Source: Lonicera japonica | Lineage: Eukaryota > Streptophyta > Magnoliopsida > Dipsacales > Caprifoliaceae | Length of the DNA: 64,000 bases | Assembly (NCBI GenBank): GCA_021464415.1 | Contig: CM038469.1 | Location: 65,453,650-65,517,649, forward strand | Reading direction: 5' to 3' | In this document: in pieces, positions 1 to 11,099 of the stretch | Layout: each line of letters opens with the position of its first letter | How positions within the stretch are numbered: the first letter of the stretch is position 1 | Made by a program: the position numbers and the translations under genes | Notes under the pieces: model-generated | The model's input: the letters and a program-made list of their open reading frames with translations, nothing else | Told to the model about the DNA's origin: nothing | Database searches by the model: none

Positions 1-2762
1 CCAAGGAATATATGAAATATTCGGGAATTACCAAAGCAAATTCAACACTCCATCCAAATACCCTCAGGTTACCACTCCCCCTTTTTTTGTTTCAATCTTG
101 TTTAACCGTCATGTTAATAACATATACAATAAGGAGGATACTATGAACCAAAATACAACAAGAACGAAGTCTCAACATGCACCAATAATATGGTCACCCT
201 TTCAACATTTTTGCAATTTTCAAGCATGCCAACTTAGTTTTCACTTTGGATGTAATGAATCCCCGAGATATGATAACTTAGCCTCTTGATTTAATATAAA
301 AGACCAAAATATATTTCAAAAAACTAAAAATAATAACACAAGGTATCTCTAATTTAATTATAACTCCAAGGGCATTATGGTCATTCTACAGCAAACAAGC
401 TAAATCATCACTCATTAGATAAGCAATGCTCCAACCGGCTCTTATTTAATCGCACATGCTATGCCAAGGGTAAAACAACTTCAAGTGCTAAAAATAAGTC
501 AAATTGGTACATAATTAAACACACTAGTATACAATATACATTACGAACATGAGAAGAATATTCATTTTTCTTTGCCCTTAAATATCCAGACAGATAAGAT
601 AAACTGCTGATAATTCGATTAATTTGCCTCTAGGTAGTGCAAATTATTACACAATTTAGTCCATGGAAGCAACCAACTGAAGCCTGCAAAGAAAGAGAAA
701 ATTATTAAGTTTTCATCTACTTGTGTTAAAATTCTACCCAAAAAATGCTATAAAACACGTCGCAATGGCAATAAAAATCCTTCAAATTTTGCTTTTAACG
801 GAGGTGATAAATAGTTCACCTTCAACTAAATGGGCCACTAGTGTAGATAATATAGAAGTAATACAAATATATGAACATGAATACTCCTTTCGTCTCAAAT
901 CAAGAGTAGGCTTTCTTTTCCAGAACGTCTGTAATCAAGAGTTCCACTTTCTTTTTAAGAACATCAGCCGTTTACCAAATTTCAGATAAGTATCGAAGTT
1001 TTTATTTCTAACCATTGACTATGTTAAATGTTAGTGCTTCCTCAACCTGTTCAAAGGTTCGCAGTACCCTTAATTTGGGAGGGAGGGAGAGAGTAGTAAT
1101 CATATTATGAGGATGAGAAGAGTGTAGTGCAGTCTCCTGTAATTATGAGGAGAAATAGTTAAATTTGTGCAATCTCATAGAAGTTGCACTATCCTTTTTG
1201 GCATGTTCAAATTAGGATTATCATATATATAACCAATGTACCAAATTTCAAGACGGTTAAATCAGTTTTCTCAACCATTGATCACAATGACGAAAAGTTT
1301 ATTCTTGAAAGTTTGACTTGGATGGAGGGAGTAACAAATAACCATGATGTCTACATTCATCCAGAGCAAGCTCTTGCTTACGCAAACAAACTAATATAAT
1401 TGATGACAAACGAGTTTCACCCACTTATAGCCTAGATGAGGGTATGATGATGCCTTATAGCCTCAATGGGTGAAACATAATATGATTTAGACATGTAATG
1501 TGCTGTGTGCATGGTAAAACGGGAAGAAAATTAAATTATTCTTCTAGCGGGGACATGAAAAAGGCCCCAGTTCCAGTTTTTTGGACGGGCATATATAACC
1601 AGTTCTGCCTAATTCATGGTTCCCCCTATGCATTGCAAATTGGGTGCACTAACTCCAAACAGGGTACATTTGTGACCCAAAACGCCAATCCTAGCAACTC
1701 CCTTTTTTAACTTGCACAAAGAGACAAAGAGACACATATATACCAAAAAAAAAATATAAAGGATTCCACATTCACTGTAACAAATATATATATGTATGTA
1801 TGTGGTGTATAGCAGAGATGATAATAGTGTGAATGAAATTGAAATGGAGTGCAACTAAGCCTGCCCCCGCCACACCGCGTACCGGGATAGGTTCCTTACC
1901 CCGTACCCATATCCGTACCACATACCAAAGTGTCCTGTGAATTAGGTGACATCGTATATAACGGGACCAGCATGGCCCCATTCCATGTTCACAAGGTGCG
2001 GCGCAAACTAAATACATTTCATTCTCCTCGCCACTAATACAGACAGCCCAAGCCATGCCTGGTGCAGACTAACCATGTGATAAGGAAAATGATAACAGAA
2101 AAGTCATTAATTTAGGGATTATTTATGAATTTTATCCAGTGGTTAACTTATGAGTGTATTGTATACTGGTCAATGTGACTTCGGAAATGGGGATTACCTT
2201 AATTATTAGGTTATTTTAGTTAAGCAGTATTATCGTGATACAGGGTATTTTTGGTATAGGCTGTACAGCAGAATTAGGGATTTGATATTCTTGTAATCCC
2301 TCTAATAAGATCAGATTTGATTGAATATTGAGTACTGGTAATTCCCACATGACAGAGTTAATTTCTTTACTTTTATTTCTACTTAAAAGTATTTTTCAGC
2401 TTTGTTCGTGCTTTCCTCTTTTCGAGCAATTCACTGTTCTTCTTTTTTATTTTACATCAATATGTTGTTAGGCAGCTTCGCCATGCAACGTCGGTCTTTG
2501 TTGTGACATCATCATATTTTACCACTAATAAATATATTGAGACATGATTCTTAGAGCATACTTGCTTATTTCATTTGCACGCTCATTAATCCCAAGACTT
2601 ACAGATTTTGGTATCTTCAGTAATGAAGTTGGTAAACTGAAACTTGCGAAAGCCCCTTTAAAAGAATCCCGTGTCGGTCGTACCGGATTAATAAAAAAAA
2701 TTAAATGAATAAATAAAATATTTTAGTTCCACAAACCCAACAGCCTCGAAATATTAATATAC
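1..2762. other. Intergenic spacer without a supported gene
   Basis: AT-rich spacer. The open frames here are short, lack recognisable domains and splice context, and are treated as chance. Pieces resembling Stowaway-type MITE ends (a CTCCCTCC-like motif next to AATTAAG or TTAATTTGGGAGGG) occur near 1065-1110 and 1185-1340 but are too decayed to bound. A GC-richer patch at about 1860-2060 was not recognised. Confidence 0.5.
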
Positions 2763-3492
2763 TTTTTTTTTATAAGAAACATGCTTATATAGATAGAAAA
2801 ATCAAGTACAAGCAAAGGAGAACCGGAAATGGATGAGGAATCCATTTCCCAACAAACCGAAAACAAAAATGAACCAAAGAAAAGCATCCTTAGGCACTAA
2901 AGAAAGCTGCACCCTGACAAAGACCTAAAACTGATTGACTATCCCCATCTATAGCTAGCAAATAGCATCACCAGATAATGAACTCAGAAAATAAACTGTC
3001 TATCCTAGACCATAGCAGTTGCCCAATCTCTCTGAATCTCAGAAATAGACATGAACCCAAAACTATTTGAAGTATAAGCCCACAAAGAAGCCAGCGCTTT
3101 GATTCTGTCCCAAACTTTCTCGGAATCCTCCTCGTTCTCAAAAATTCTACTATTCCTTTCCTTCCATATACACCAAAGCAGAGCCTTAGAACAACATCTC
3201 CACAATGTAAAAGATCTAGCTTTTTCTCCCTTGAATGTCCATCTGATCGATAAAAGATTGAACCATGATCTAGGAAATGCTGCATGAATCCCAAATTCCT
3301 TACGAATATTGCCCCAAATTGAACTGATAAATGTGCAATGAATAGCTAGATGATCCATACTTTCAGAGTCCCTCTTACACATAATGCAACAAGAAGGAGA
3401 AATCATCAAATACGTTCTTTTGGATTGTAACAAATCCACTGTATTGACTCTTCTCAACGATGCAAGCCAAGAAAGGACTCTAACTTTGTCTC
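2763..3492 (-). mobile_element. 5'-truncated L1-type LINE 3' end (zf-RVT domain)
   Basis: On the minus strand an open frame (3457 down to 3005, with homology extending up to about 3492) encodes the C-terminal zinc-binding region of plant L1 reverse transcriptase ORF2 (zf-RVT family). Visible hallmarks are a CIMCKRDSESMDHLAIHC segment (Cys-x2-Cys ... His ... Cys) followed by SSIW, and the block LLWCIWKERNSRIF typical of these proteins. The catalytic RT and endonuclease parts are absent. The minus-strand 3' end runs into an A tract at about 2763-2771 (seen as T on plus), as expected for an L1 tail. No clear target duplication was found. It is a dead 3' fragment, not a host gene. Confidence 0.75.
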
Positions 3493-3497
3493 AAGGT

Positions 3498-3654
3498 GAA
3501 TGAGTTGGCACTCAAACAAGGTCACTAATGGTGTTATTTCCATTGGAAGAATGAGTTGGCACTCAAACAATCTCCATTGGAAGATGGAGATTTGGAAACA
3601 TTATTAGGTTTATGGAAAAGTCTCAAACAAGGTCACTAATGGTGTTATTTCCAT
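3498..3654. repeat. Short local direct duplications
   Basis: A 33-bp block beginning CTCAAACAAGGTCACTAATG is present at 3511-3543 and again, identical as read, at 3622-3654. A 22-bp block starting GAATGAGTTGGCACTC is at 3498-3519 and 3549-3570. The blocks overlap, suggesting replication or repair slippage beside the truncated end of the L1 fragment. Confidence 0.75.
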
Positions 3655-5191
3655 CTTCCTTTCCAATCTCAGTTGGCACTTATGTAATTAATTTGATTGG
3701 CTAACGTGTTGTGACACACTAACCATGTAGGAAAGAAAATTTCTATAACCGTTTCTACATGTAGAAATGGTGATAGAAATATTCCTCGTGACTCAAAGAA
3801 ATTCCCAGTGGAGAGAGTTTTTACCAATTTGTATTTCTATTATAGAAACTTTTATTGGTAGAAATGACCATTGGAGATGGCCTAAGACCCTTATATATGG
3901 CCATGTGATGTTTTCAATTTAGAGAATTTTTATGCAATTCTATTCCAAGTTCTGATACCTCTACCTTTTTTCTTATATCTCCAAAAAATTTGACAAAATC
4001 TCATGAACATATCTCAATACTCCTTACCATAAAATTTTATTCAGCTCAATACCCTTTCCCCTCAAAATCTCGACCTAGCACAACAATTAATAGCCCCGAT
4101 CTTCCTTATGGATTCCTTAAATGTAAGCTACTCGTAGCACTTTTCCCCTTATGTACACCAGAAAACAGTAAAAACCAATATTACCACTAATATTGAGTCT
4201 CTAGATCTACAAAAACTGATGAAATTTGTTTCAAAGCTTGTAGGTAAGTACTGTTTATGCTTGTTTACACCCAGAACTTTGTGGACATTCACAAAAGAGT
4301 TAAAGGTTTGTTTCAAAAATTGGCATTTCTAGTGAAATCATTCAGTTCTTCAATTGCCATTTATAATAACAAATCTCAGAGAGATTGTTTAGTTGCCTCT
4401 GCAAGACTCAGCATCAGCAATCATTCATACACCATAACCTACACTTTTATACACCATAACCAATTTAAGGTTTGTGAAAAAAACTCCCAAAAAGATCTGT
4501 CAAGAACATGAACTTCGATGATGCTAGATTTGCTAATATCATGTGAAGGTTTTACTAGATTAGAATAACCTCTAACTTCCTACAAGCTTTCTTTTTACAC
4601 CAAGCCCTTCAAATTTTACATGCTGCCCCAAATTCATATTTTCCTGTATTCACCATATTGCCAACCCAGCATACATTCTATTACTGCACAACAATGGTAT
4701 TCTCTTTAATAATTTTAATCAAATTTGTTTAGTTTTGTTCTTAAATTATCATCAACCAGCCCCTAGGAACAGAAACCTTAATTTCGTATGAATGATTGTG
4801 AGTGCGTGAGAAAACCCCAAATCCACGATAGGATGGGTAGGATATAATTATCCTATTTTAGTTTGCAATGGGTATTGAAAAGTTTGTTATGGTACGGAGT
4901 GAAGAAGGTTGTTTGAGTGGTATAAGGACAATATTAGTCCATTTCTTGTTGGGCCATATAGAGAAAACCATCAGGTTAGGAAATGGATCAAGTAGTCCAT
5001 TTCATTATGATGAAGTCCTTCCACAATTGAAATGTAGGAGGACACAATTTAATGTTTTAAGGCAACTGGAGCTTAGTGGTCTGCTTTAATATAATACAAT
5101 AAACTTGCATCTATTAACCCACTATGGATAGTATAATGAGTAATGACAGCCAAACCAGGCCAAAAAATGGAAATTTAGTGGGCTTAGCGTT
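3655..5191. other. Intergenic spacer
   Basis: No gene, RNA or bounded element could be supported. Frames such as 4868-5089 have no recognisable protein features. Confidence 0.5.
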
Positions 5192-5200
5192 CAAGTTCAA

Positions 5201-5356
5201 GAGCAAGTGGGATAGCCTTGTTGGGGAGGCACCCACTCAAACCTGGGAGAGGTCCCCAGGTTTGAGTCTCACCAAGGGGGCTTGAGGTGGAATTTTCTTT
5301 GTTTGTAGTTAAAGGGGAGAGACTTAGACCTCCCTTTTTTCTAAAAAAAAAAAGTC
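5201..5356 (+). mobile_element. tRNA-derived SINE (copy 1)
   Basis: Short non-autonomous retroposon. It has a degenerate RNA polymerase III A box (GATAGCCTTGTTGGGG), a good B box (GGTTTGAGTCT at about 5257-5267), a 3' tail with GGGGAGAGACTTAGACCTCC and a terminal A-rich run at about 5342-5353. It is flanked by the direct repeat CAAGTTCAA (5192-5200 and 5357-5365), a plausible target duplication. The tail is nearly the same as in the SINE at 25699-25849, while the head differs. Confidence 0.75.
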
Positions 5357-5365
5357 CAAGTTCAA

Positions 5366-6651
5366 AGACACCATCACAAAAGGAAACTGCAAAGAAGGAA
5401 CGTTCAAAAAAAAAAAAACTCTCCACCCCCCTAATATTAAGTCTAGTTTATCTTTTTGGGACTTTTCTATTAAGAGCCTATTTTTAAATGTAATTATAAG
5501 TTAATGTTAATCTGATGTACATGTCCTCCATTTTTCTTTATTTTTTGTGAAAAATATTTCTTCCTTGCCGCCCAAAAAATATTTTCCTCGAAAAGCGAAA
5601 AACTAAGAGAACATCTCATCACATAACTCAACTTATTTTCCAACTTCTCACAAAAATCAACTGTTTTGCAATCATTTTCCATCTTGTTGTCAAACTGAGC
5701 CCAAGTATTTCATTAACCATTAGGAAACCCAATGGCAAAACATCTAAAGTAAGGATTTTGCCTATATCCTAGAAATCACACCTTCCATCAATTCGCCTAA
5801 AGCTTGTTCATTAGAATGAGAAAAAAAAAAGAACCTGTTTATGTCTAATGCTTGCAGGACTGCTAAGACCACAAGCCTATGAACCTCAGATTGAGATTCA
5901 TACAGCAGCATACTAGATCATAGCTTTTATACAAAATTAGAAATTACTAGATCACCAAGACAACATCAACATGTGAGAATTATCACAGACTGAAAGATTA
6001 GGGCAACTAGTTGTATATAACATGAAAGTTAGGTAGGGCCCGCTACAAAGCTGTAAATCATGAGTCTTGACCATCCATGAACTGAGATTACAATAGCAAT
6101 ACAATAACTAAGGTCTCACAGAGGGGTTCTAACGTTTAAATCAGGGGGACTCTCTCTCCACTATCTAACCAGTATTTCTTACTCCCTGCTTTGTGTCCCA
6201 AAAGTCCCAATTAAGAGTTATGGCTTCTTTCTGGGACATAATCAATGAATCAAATCTCAGAACAGCAAGATCCGGGTCTTAGCCGAAACTGTTGAGCAGT
6301 GGCGTATCCACACAAGGCATCAGAGTTTGAGTCCTCTGCCCAGCCCCTTCCCCACATCTAACCCACTGGATCTATCGATGACCCCTTGCATTGAAAAGAA
6401 ATATATATGAAAGTATATAATATCAAGACAGTAAATAAATTTATTCTTGGCCGTTGATTACGTTTAAATGTGCGGTTTTACTAAAATGTTTGAAAGTCAA
6501 AATGTAAATACATTTGTTCTTTGCCGTTGATTACATTTAAACGAGAGGTATTCCTGCCTCTTAATTTGGGCTAAGCATGGATTATCTCTAATTCTGAATA
6601 AATGGTTAGTAAGACTATCCCATCATTATTAGTTGATTCCAAAGCTGTGTA
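5366..6651. other. Intergenic spacer with decayed MITE end
   Basis: No gene seen. Around 6180-6265 a Stowaway-like half end occurs (TTACTCCCTGC ... CCCAATTAAGAG ... GGGACATAATCAATG) without a matching partner, so it is a truncated copy. Confidence 0.45.
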
Positions 6652-6883
6652 TCTATACTATATATTAAAAACCTTTAGGGGGTATGGTATGTACACAAAA
6701 TTATCAAGTTACCCCTGTTGCGCTGAAAATTATTATAAAATAATGTTAAAAGGGGGATTTTGAACTCCCAACCTTAACAATGAAAAGCACGTTCAATTAC
6801 CATCGGATTAAATGTTACCATATATGTTGATGCCAAGGATTACCAGGTATTGTGTTGCCACATAAAGTGTGCAACTATGCTAG
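6652..6883 (+). mobile_element. Small non-autonomous Helitron
   Basis: It starts with TCTATACTATATATTAAAA, the usual plant Helitron 5' end, and ends with CTAG. It lies between A (6651) and T (6884), the A|T insertion site these elements prefer, with no target duplication. A few bases before CTAG there is a hairpin: GTTGCCACA, loop TAAAG, TGTGCAAC, with one bulged C. Length 232 bp, no coding capacity, so any mobility would depend on an autonomous RepHel element elsewhere. Confidence 0.65.
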
Positions 6884-7366
6884 TGTTTATAACACATTAC
6901 CAGTCATCGTCACCCGAATTTAAGTAAATGGAGAAAAACTTCATAACCACTAAAAATAAAACCTAAATCCTCAATACAGCATAATTCAATTGAGAAATTA
7001 GGATCCAGTCAATCAGTAAAAAAAAATAAAAATAGGATGTGGTCCTCCAACTTTTTTTAAGAGGATGCAGTCCCTGTTTTTTGGTATCTCCCCGCACACA
7101 AATATCATATCTGTGACCATTTCTTGATCACAAAAACTGTATCCGTAACCGATATATGATACAGTATCTATGTATCTCAGTTAGCAGATACAGTATCTGC
7201 GGGACAAACAGTCAAATAAGGATCACATATTCACATCCTTAATTATAAAAAAAAAAAAAGAGTTCGAAAATTCCATATTCAGAAGTTAACAAACGCAAAC
7301 TCAAATCAATAATTATACGCACATGGACAAAAGCATATTCTTTATAGTGCAATAGGAATAATACCT

Positions 7367-7849
7367 TTATGAAGCAGAGTGTTTTCCGTCACATTCGGGA
7401 ATATCCTGGAAATTCTTAGAAGGATACTTTGCAGTAACCATACCAACCTCGAATATCAAATTCTCACCGTTGGATTTAATCCCGGTAATACCCCACCACT
7501 TGAAGAAAGCCCTAACACTAATCCCATCCAGATTCCCAATCTTGCCCTCGACAATTTTGCCAGTAATTTTCTTGGAGTAGGTGGCGAGGTAGTTGTCAGG
7601 AGGGAGGGTGAGGTGGCACTTGGAGGAGAGGTGGACGGTGAAGTCTCCGGAGGTGGAGTTGACGGAATAGGTGGCGACGTTGGTGGGGAGTAATCCGGTG
7701 GGGAAGCCGTACTTTATTAGTTCAGTGTGGGCGAGGGTTGGGAGGGGGGTGGTGGTGTTAGGGTTAGGGTTAGGGTTTGAGGAGGTGGTGAGGGGGATGA
7801 GGAGGAGGAGGAATAGAGAGAGAGGGGCGAAGATGAGGAGTTTGGCCAT
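7367..7849 (-). CDS. DUF538 family secreted protein
   Basis: Single-exon gene for 160 aa. DUF538 proteins are small plant proteins, many stress-induced, of uncertain biochemical role; I infer entry into the secretory pathway. Residues 1-24 form a signal peptide with a Leu-rich hydrophobic core (KLLIFAPLSLFLLLL). Then comes an Asn-Pro/Thr-rich linker, and the conserved DUF538 fold from about residue 40, with typical blocks YGFPTGLLP, the KITGKI ... LDGISVRAFFKWW segment and the final strand NLIFEVG. The ATG at 7849 is chosen because it opens straight into the signal peptide; an in-frame ATG at 7963 would add 38 residues and bury it. Length fits the family (about 150-180 aa). A TATA-like TATAAATAC lies at 8062-8070. 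The stop is TAA; a spliced extension downstream cannot be excluded. Codons for the Asn-Pro linker are CCTAAC hexamer repeats. Confidence 0.9.
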   Translation of the reverse strand: MAKLLIFAPLSLFLLLLIPLTTSSNPNPNPNTTTPLPTLAHTELIKYGFPTGLLPTNVATYSVNSTSGDFTVHLSSKCHLTLPPDNYLATYSKKITGKIVEGKIGNLDGISVRAFFKWWGITGIKSNGENLIFEVGMVTAKYPSKNFQDIPECDGKHSAS

Positions 7850-8061
7850 GGCTGCTGTGCTTTTTGCAAAACTAGTCAAAATGCTGAAGGTGGATAAAGT
7901 GTGTGTTAGACGGAGGAAGGGGGAGGCGTAATTATGAAGGAAATTGACAAAAGATTTAAACATTTGATAAAAAAAAAAAAAAAAACTTCAACTTAAAAGG
8001 TTTTAGAAATTGAAAACTGAAAATTAAAATTTTAAAAATTATTTGTTTAATTTTAAAAATT

Positions 8062-8070
8062 GTATTTATA
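8062..8070 (-). promoter_or_regulatory. Candidate TATA box of the DUF538 gene
   Basis: TATAAATAC on the minus strand, about 215 bp upstream of the chosen ATG. The motif is a good plant TATA match, but the surroundings are very AT-rich, so chance occurrence is possible. Confidence 0.35.
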
Positions 8071-8340
8071 AAATATTATTTATTTGAATATAATAAAAAA
8101 ATTTAGTATGATAATTTTGCTCTTAAAAGTTAAAAGTAAAGTTAAAGAATTACTAGATAGTGTAGTAATTTATTTAAATGTAAGAAGATAAAATAAATAT
8201 TTTACACTTTTTAAAATTAAGTTTTTTTTTTTTAAGTGACAAATTTGCCACTTAAAACTTTAAAAGAAATTTCTTTTTTATTTTAAGTGGAGAAAATTAA
8301 GTTGGCACTTAATTTTTTTCTTAATATACAACTTTACAAT

Positions 8341-9642
8341 TGTTAGAGTGATATACTAAAAGTCATGATTTTATTATTATTAGTTTTGATATATAGACTA
8401 GGTTTTGCTATTTTAATGATAATCTTTATGGATAATAGTTGTATTATATTATTTATTTAAATATTGTGTATGTGTGTGTCTTTTATTCCATATAATAAAT
8501 GATTTGGTGTGCAAAGTATAACTTACACACAGAGGATCATAGCATTGGTTCTTGTGGAATATAAGTTCATTGGTTCACGATCTTAGATGGAATTAGACAA
8601 CCATCAGTAGGATTGTAACACAAGTTTTAGTAGTTTATCTTGACTACAGAAAACGGTACAGTTTTAACTCGTTGTGCTAATACACTCTGTGTGTATTGAA
8701 CATGACCAATTTGGATTAATTGTTTTTATACTGACTATATAAAATAATTTAAAATTCAATGGTTATTATGATTACGTATGCTCTTAATCTTTAAATAATT
8801 AATAGACATATATATGTAGTATTTGTTGTTTTGACTCGTTAAAAGTGAGATTCATTTATGGATCAATAATCTTCGTGAATTGGATGGCGAATTATATGTA
8901 TGATGAATATTAATTATTGACAAAATTCACATCCCAGTATAGGGATTGATGATAACCCCTTGAGAAGCTTATAAGTTTTGATCATGTCAAACCCTGCAGG
9001 TGGATTGTGTTAATCCGACATATCAAATAAGTTAAGTGGTACGCTCAAGGATTAAGAAGTCATTTAAATATAATTGTCAATAATTTAATTTTAAACGACA
9101 ATTATCTAAAATCTTAACGTGAGGAGAATAATAAGTAATTAATAACAAGGAGCTCGAAATATAATTTTGAGATAAGGACGGGAGTGCAATTATAATTCTT
9201 TTGTGGTGTGAATAATAATTTATGGAACGAATCAACTATTAGTTGAATTATGATTCCGATTTTCCATAGTAAGCCCAAACACTTATTTCTCCTGATGATC
9301 CCTATCGTTGCCTTACATGTATGCCAGCCTTGCTTCTTCTCTCGACACAATATTTCTCACGAATTTAGGGTTTGTGCCGTAGAAAGTAGAAAATGAGATC
9401 TTGGTGATACCGCAGCCCACACTCAGTACAGGATTGCACGGCGAAAGAAATACGATAGAAGATCTTGAGGTTCTATTGAGCCCGTGTTATCGATTCGTCT
9501 CCACCAACCCCTGTTCGTGTGGAGACAAGATCAAACCAGAGAAATCTCGAATGTAAAATTCGATTTCACACTAGGATTTTACATAAAAATTTTGTTCGAT
9601 CTATACGTAATATTAAACGATTCTGAAACTAAGTTTCCATCA
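8341..9642. mobile_element. Probable solo LTR (copia-like)
   Basis: A 1302-bp segment beginning TGTTAGAGTGATATAC and ending TTTCCATCA, the TG...CA signature of an LTR. The five bases before it are ACAAT (8336-8340) and the five after it ACAAC (9643-9647), a near-perfect target duplication. It contains no coding frame, and no partner LTR or internal region is seen, so a solo LTR left by recombination is the simplest reading. Assignment to copia rests on general resemblance only. Confidence 0.45.
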
Positions 9643-9647
9643 ACAAC

Positions 9648-9946
9648 CGCTTAAATAAGAAATTTAAAAATTTTCAGATTTAAGTAATATTATCAAACAA
9701 TATCTTACACTCAATTCTTATTTGCACCTACTTAATTTTTGTTCTTACCCCACTTTGTTTTTTAAAAACGCATTAAAAAACCCTCTTCTAACTAAACAAA
9801 TTTTCATTATTGTTCGGGAGTTTTTAAAGTTGATTATTGGTAGTCACAAAATAACTATAACAAAAGGCAAGTTTAGATTCGCTAGTAAATATTAATAATC
9901 ATATTTTATCAATGTGCATTATATATTTTTATTAATATGCATTATA
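9648..9946. other. AT-rich spacer between two insertions
   Basis: About 300 bp with no gene or bounded repeat seen, lying between the probable solo LTR and the Pack-MULE. Confidence 0.4.
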
Positions 9947-9955
9947 TAGATAATT

Positions 9956-10141
9956 GAGTAAATACCATCGATGACTATTGAAATATTGGCCATTTTTACC
10001 AATGGCCACTGAACTAAATTTTGTTACAATCGCATCATTAAATTGTTAAAAAGTGCTACCATTAGTCACTCCGTTAAATTTCACCGTTAAAAATTAACAG
10101 AACCATGCATGTGTTAAAATTTAAAGGCATTTGAGTCATTT
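9956..10141 (+). repeat. Left terminal inverted repeat of the Pack-MULE
   Basis: It pairs with 11100-11284. The outer 9 bp are adjacent to the 9-bp target duplication. The inner boundary is approximate, placed where similarity ends at a T-rich tract. Confidence 0.8.
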
Positions 10142-10309
10142 TTCATTTTTTTCTTTATTTTTCCCTTTTCCCTTTTCTTTTTCTCTTTCTTTTTCCTCCC
10201 AACTTCTTCTTTTTCTTCCTCCGCCATTGATCGCAGGACATGAGAGTTTGACTCGATTAGTGGAAAATATAGACTTGCTCAAATCCCATGCTCTCAACTT
10301 GTGGTACCA

Positions 10310-10655
10310 TTAACAGCTCTCTCATAAAACAAGATATAACCATGATCCGTATTGCTCGAATACTCCTGAGCTGACCTGAAGAAAGTCTGCACGGCTGATT
10401 CATCAATCATCTCTACATTCTCATTGTCGAAGAATAGCCAGTGGTTGTGGCTCTTGACGAGGCTAACTTAGTGATCGTGGTTAGGCCCACTACTGACGTG
10501 GACCACTACAGTAAACAGGGAGTACTCGGGGTCAGTGTCCTCCACCGTGTTGCTCTGCTTCAGCTTTAAGAGGAACACCACTCGGTACGATAGCTTCTTG
10601 TAGTGACTGAGATGTTCGATGTATTTGAACCGCTTTAGATGGATGGCCAAAATTC
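10310..10655 (-). pseudogene. Captured UBP3/UBP4-type ubiquitin protease fragment
   Basis: Read on minus from about 10655 to the TAA at 10310-10312, the frame matches the C-terminal catalytic half of plant ubiquitin-specific proteases UBP3/UBP4: [19 protein letters not shown], then [13 protein letters not shown] and [10 protein letters not shown] (the His-box region), then [20 protein letters not shown] and [13 protein letters not shown]. These enzymes cleave ubiquitin from substrates using a Cys/His pair; the Cys box is not in this fragment. A TAA at 10468-10470 interrupts the frame inside the His box, just where the family has Tyr after Gly-His, and the preceding Gly is Asp. It cannot make an active protease. 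Both the homology and its own terminal stop fit capture of the parent gene's 3' coding end. Confidence 0.85.
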
Positions 10656-10795
10656 GCCACTAATCGAGAAAAGACAATCCATTACCTCCCTTATTCCTCT
10701 TTGGCGGCAGCTCATCCGAATCATCATCATCATCATCCTCTTCACTCGATTCCCCGGGACTATCCCTCATTTCATCCAACGCATTCGATTAATTC
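10656..10795 (-). pseudogene. Captured acidic gene fragment, origin unknown
   Basis: Minus-strand frame encoding ALDEMRDSPGESSEED, a run of Asp, then DELPPKRNKGG and a TAG stop next to the ubiquitin-protease piece. The composition looks like a linker from a real protein (acidic serine stretch followed by a basic motif) rather than random AT-rich sequence. I cannot name the parent. More such sequence, CCT-rich on plus, continues to about 10975. Confidence 0.45.
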
Positions 10796-11099
10796 AAATA
10801 AACCCTAGGATTCATAAACACGTACTCCCCTGAATCAATTCCACAATCCTCATTCCTCAAACTTTTCCTCCCCAATTACAAAAACCTATCCCCCCAAATC
10901 TCAAGCAACACGAAACTCTCATTATCCGATCAATTCGATTAATTTTTCTGCAAATGAATGGCGGAGGAAAAAGAAGCAGTAGCAGCAGCTCGGAGGAAGA
11001 AGCAGCAACAGCTCAGAGGAGGAAAGAGGCGGAGAAGAAAGAAAAGAAAAGGAAAAAGGGAGAAGAAAGAAGAAAAGAAAAAAAAGGAAAAAAAGCAAA

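Noticed and set aside
1772..2056. GC-richer open frame on minus
   Set aside because: No domain, no splice context and low-complexity translation; left as unrecognised spacer.
7758..7790. Interstitial telomere
   Set aside because: Only about three hexamers, inside a coding exon and in frame; plant telomeres are TTTAGGG.
7671..7931. Plus-strand open frame opposite the DUF538 gene
   Set aside because: It is the antisense shadow of a well-supported coding exon; the Gly/Arg-rich translation comes from the complement of the signal peptide and Asn-Pro codons.
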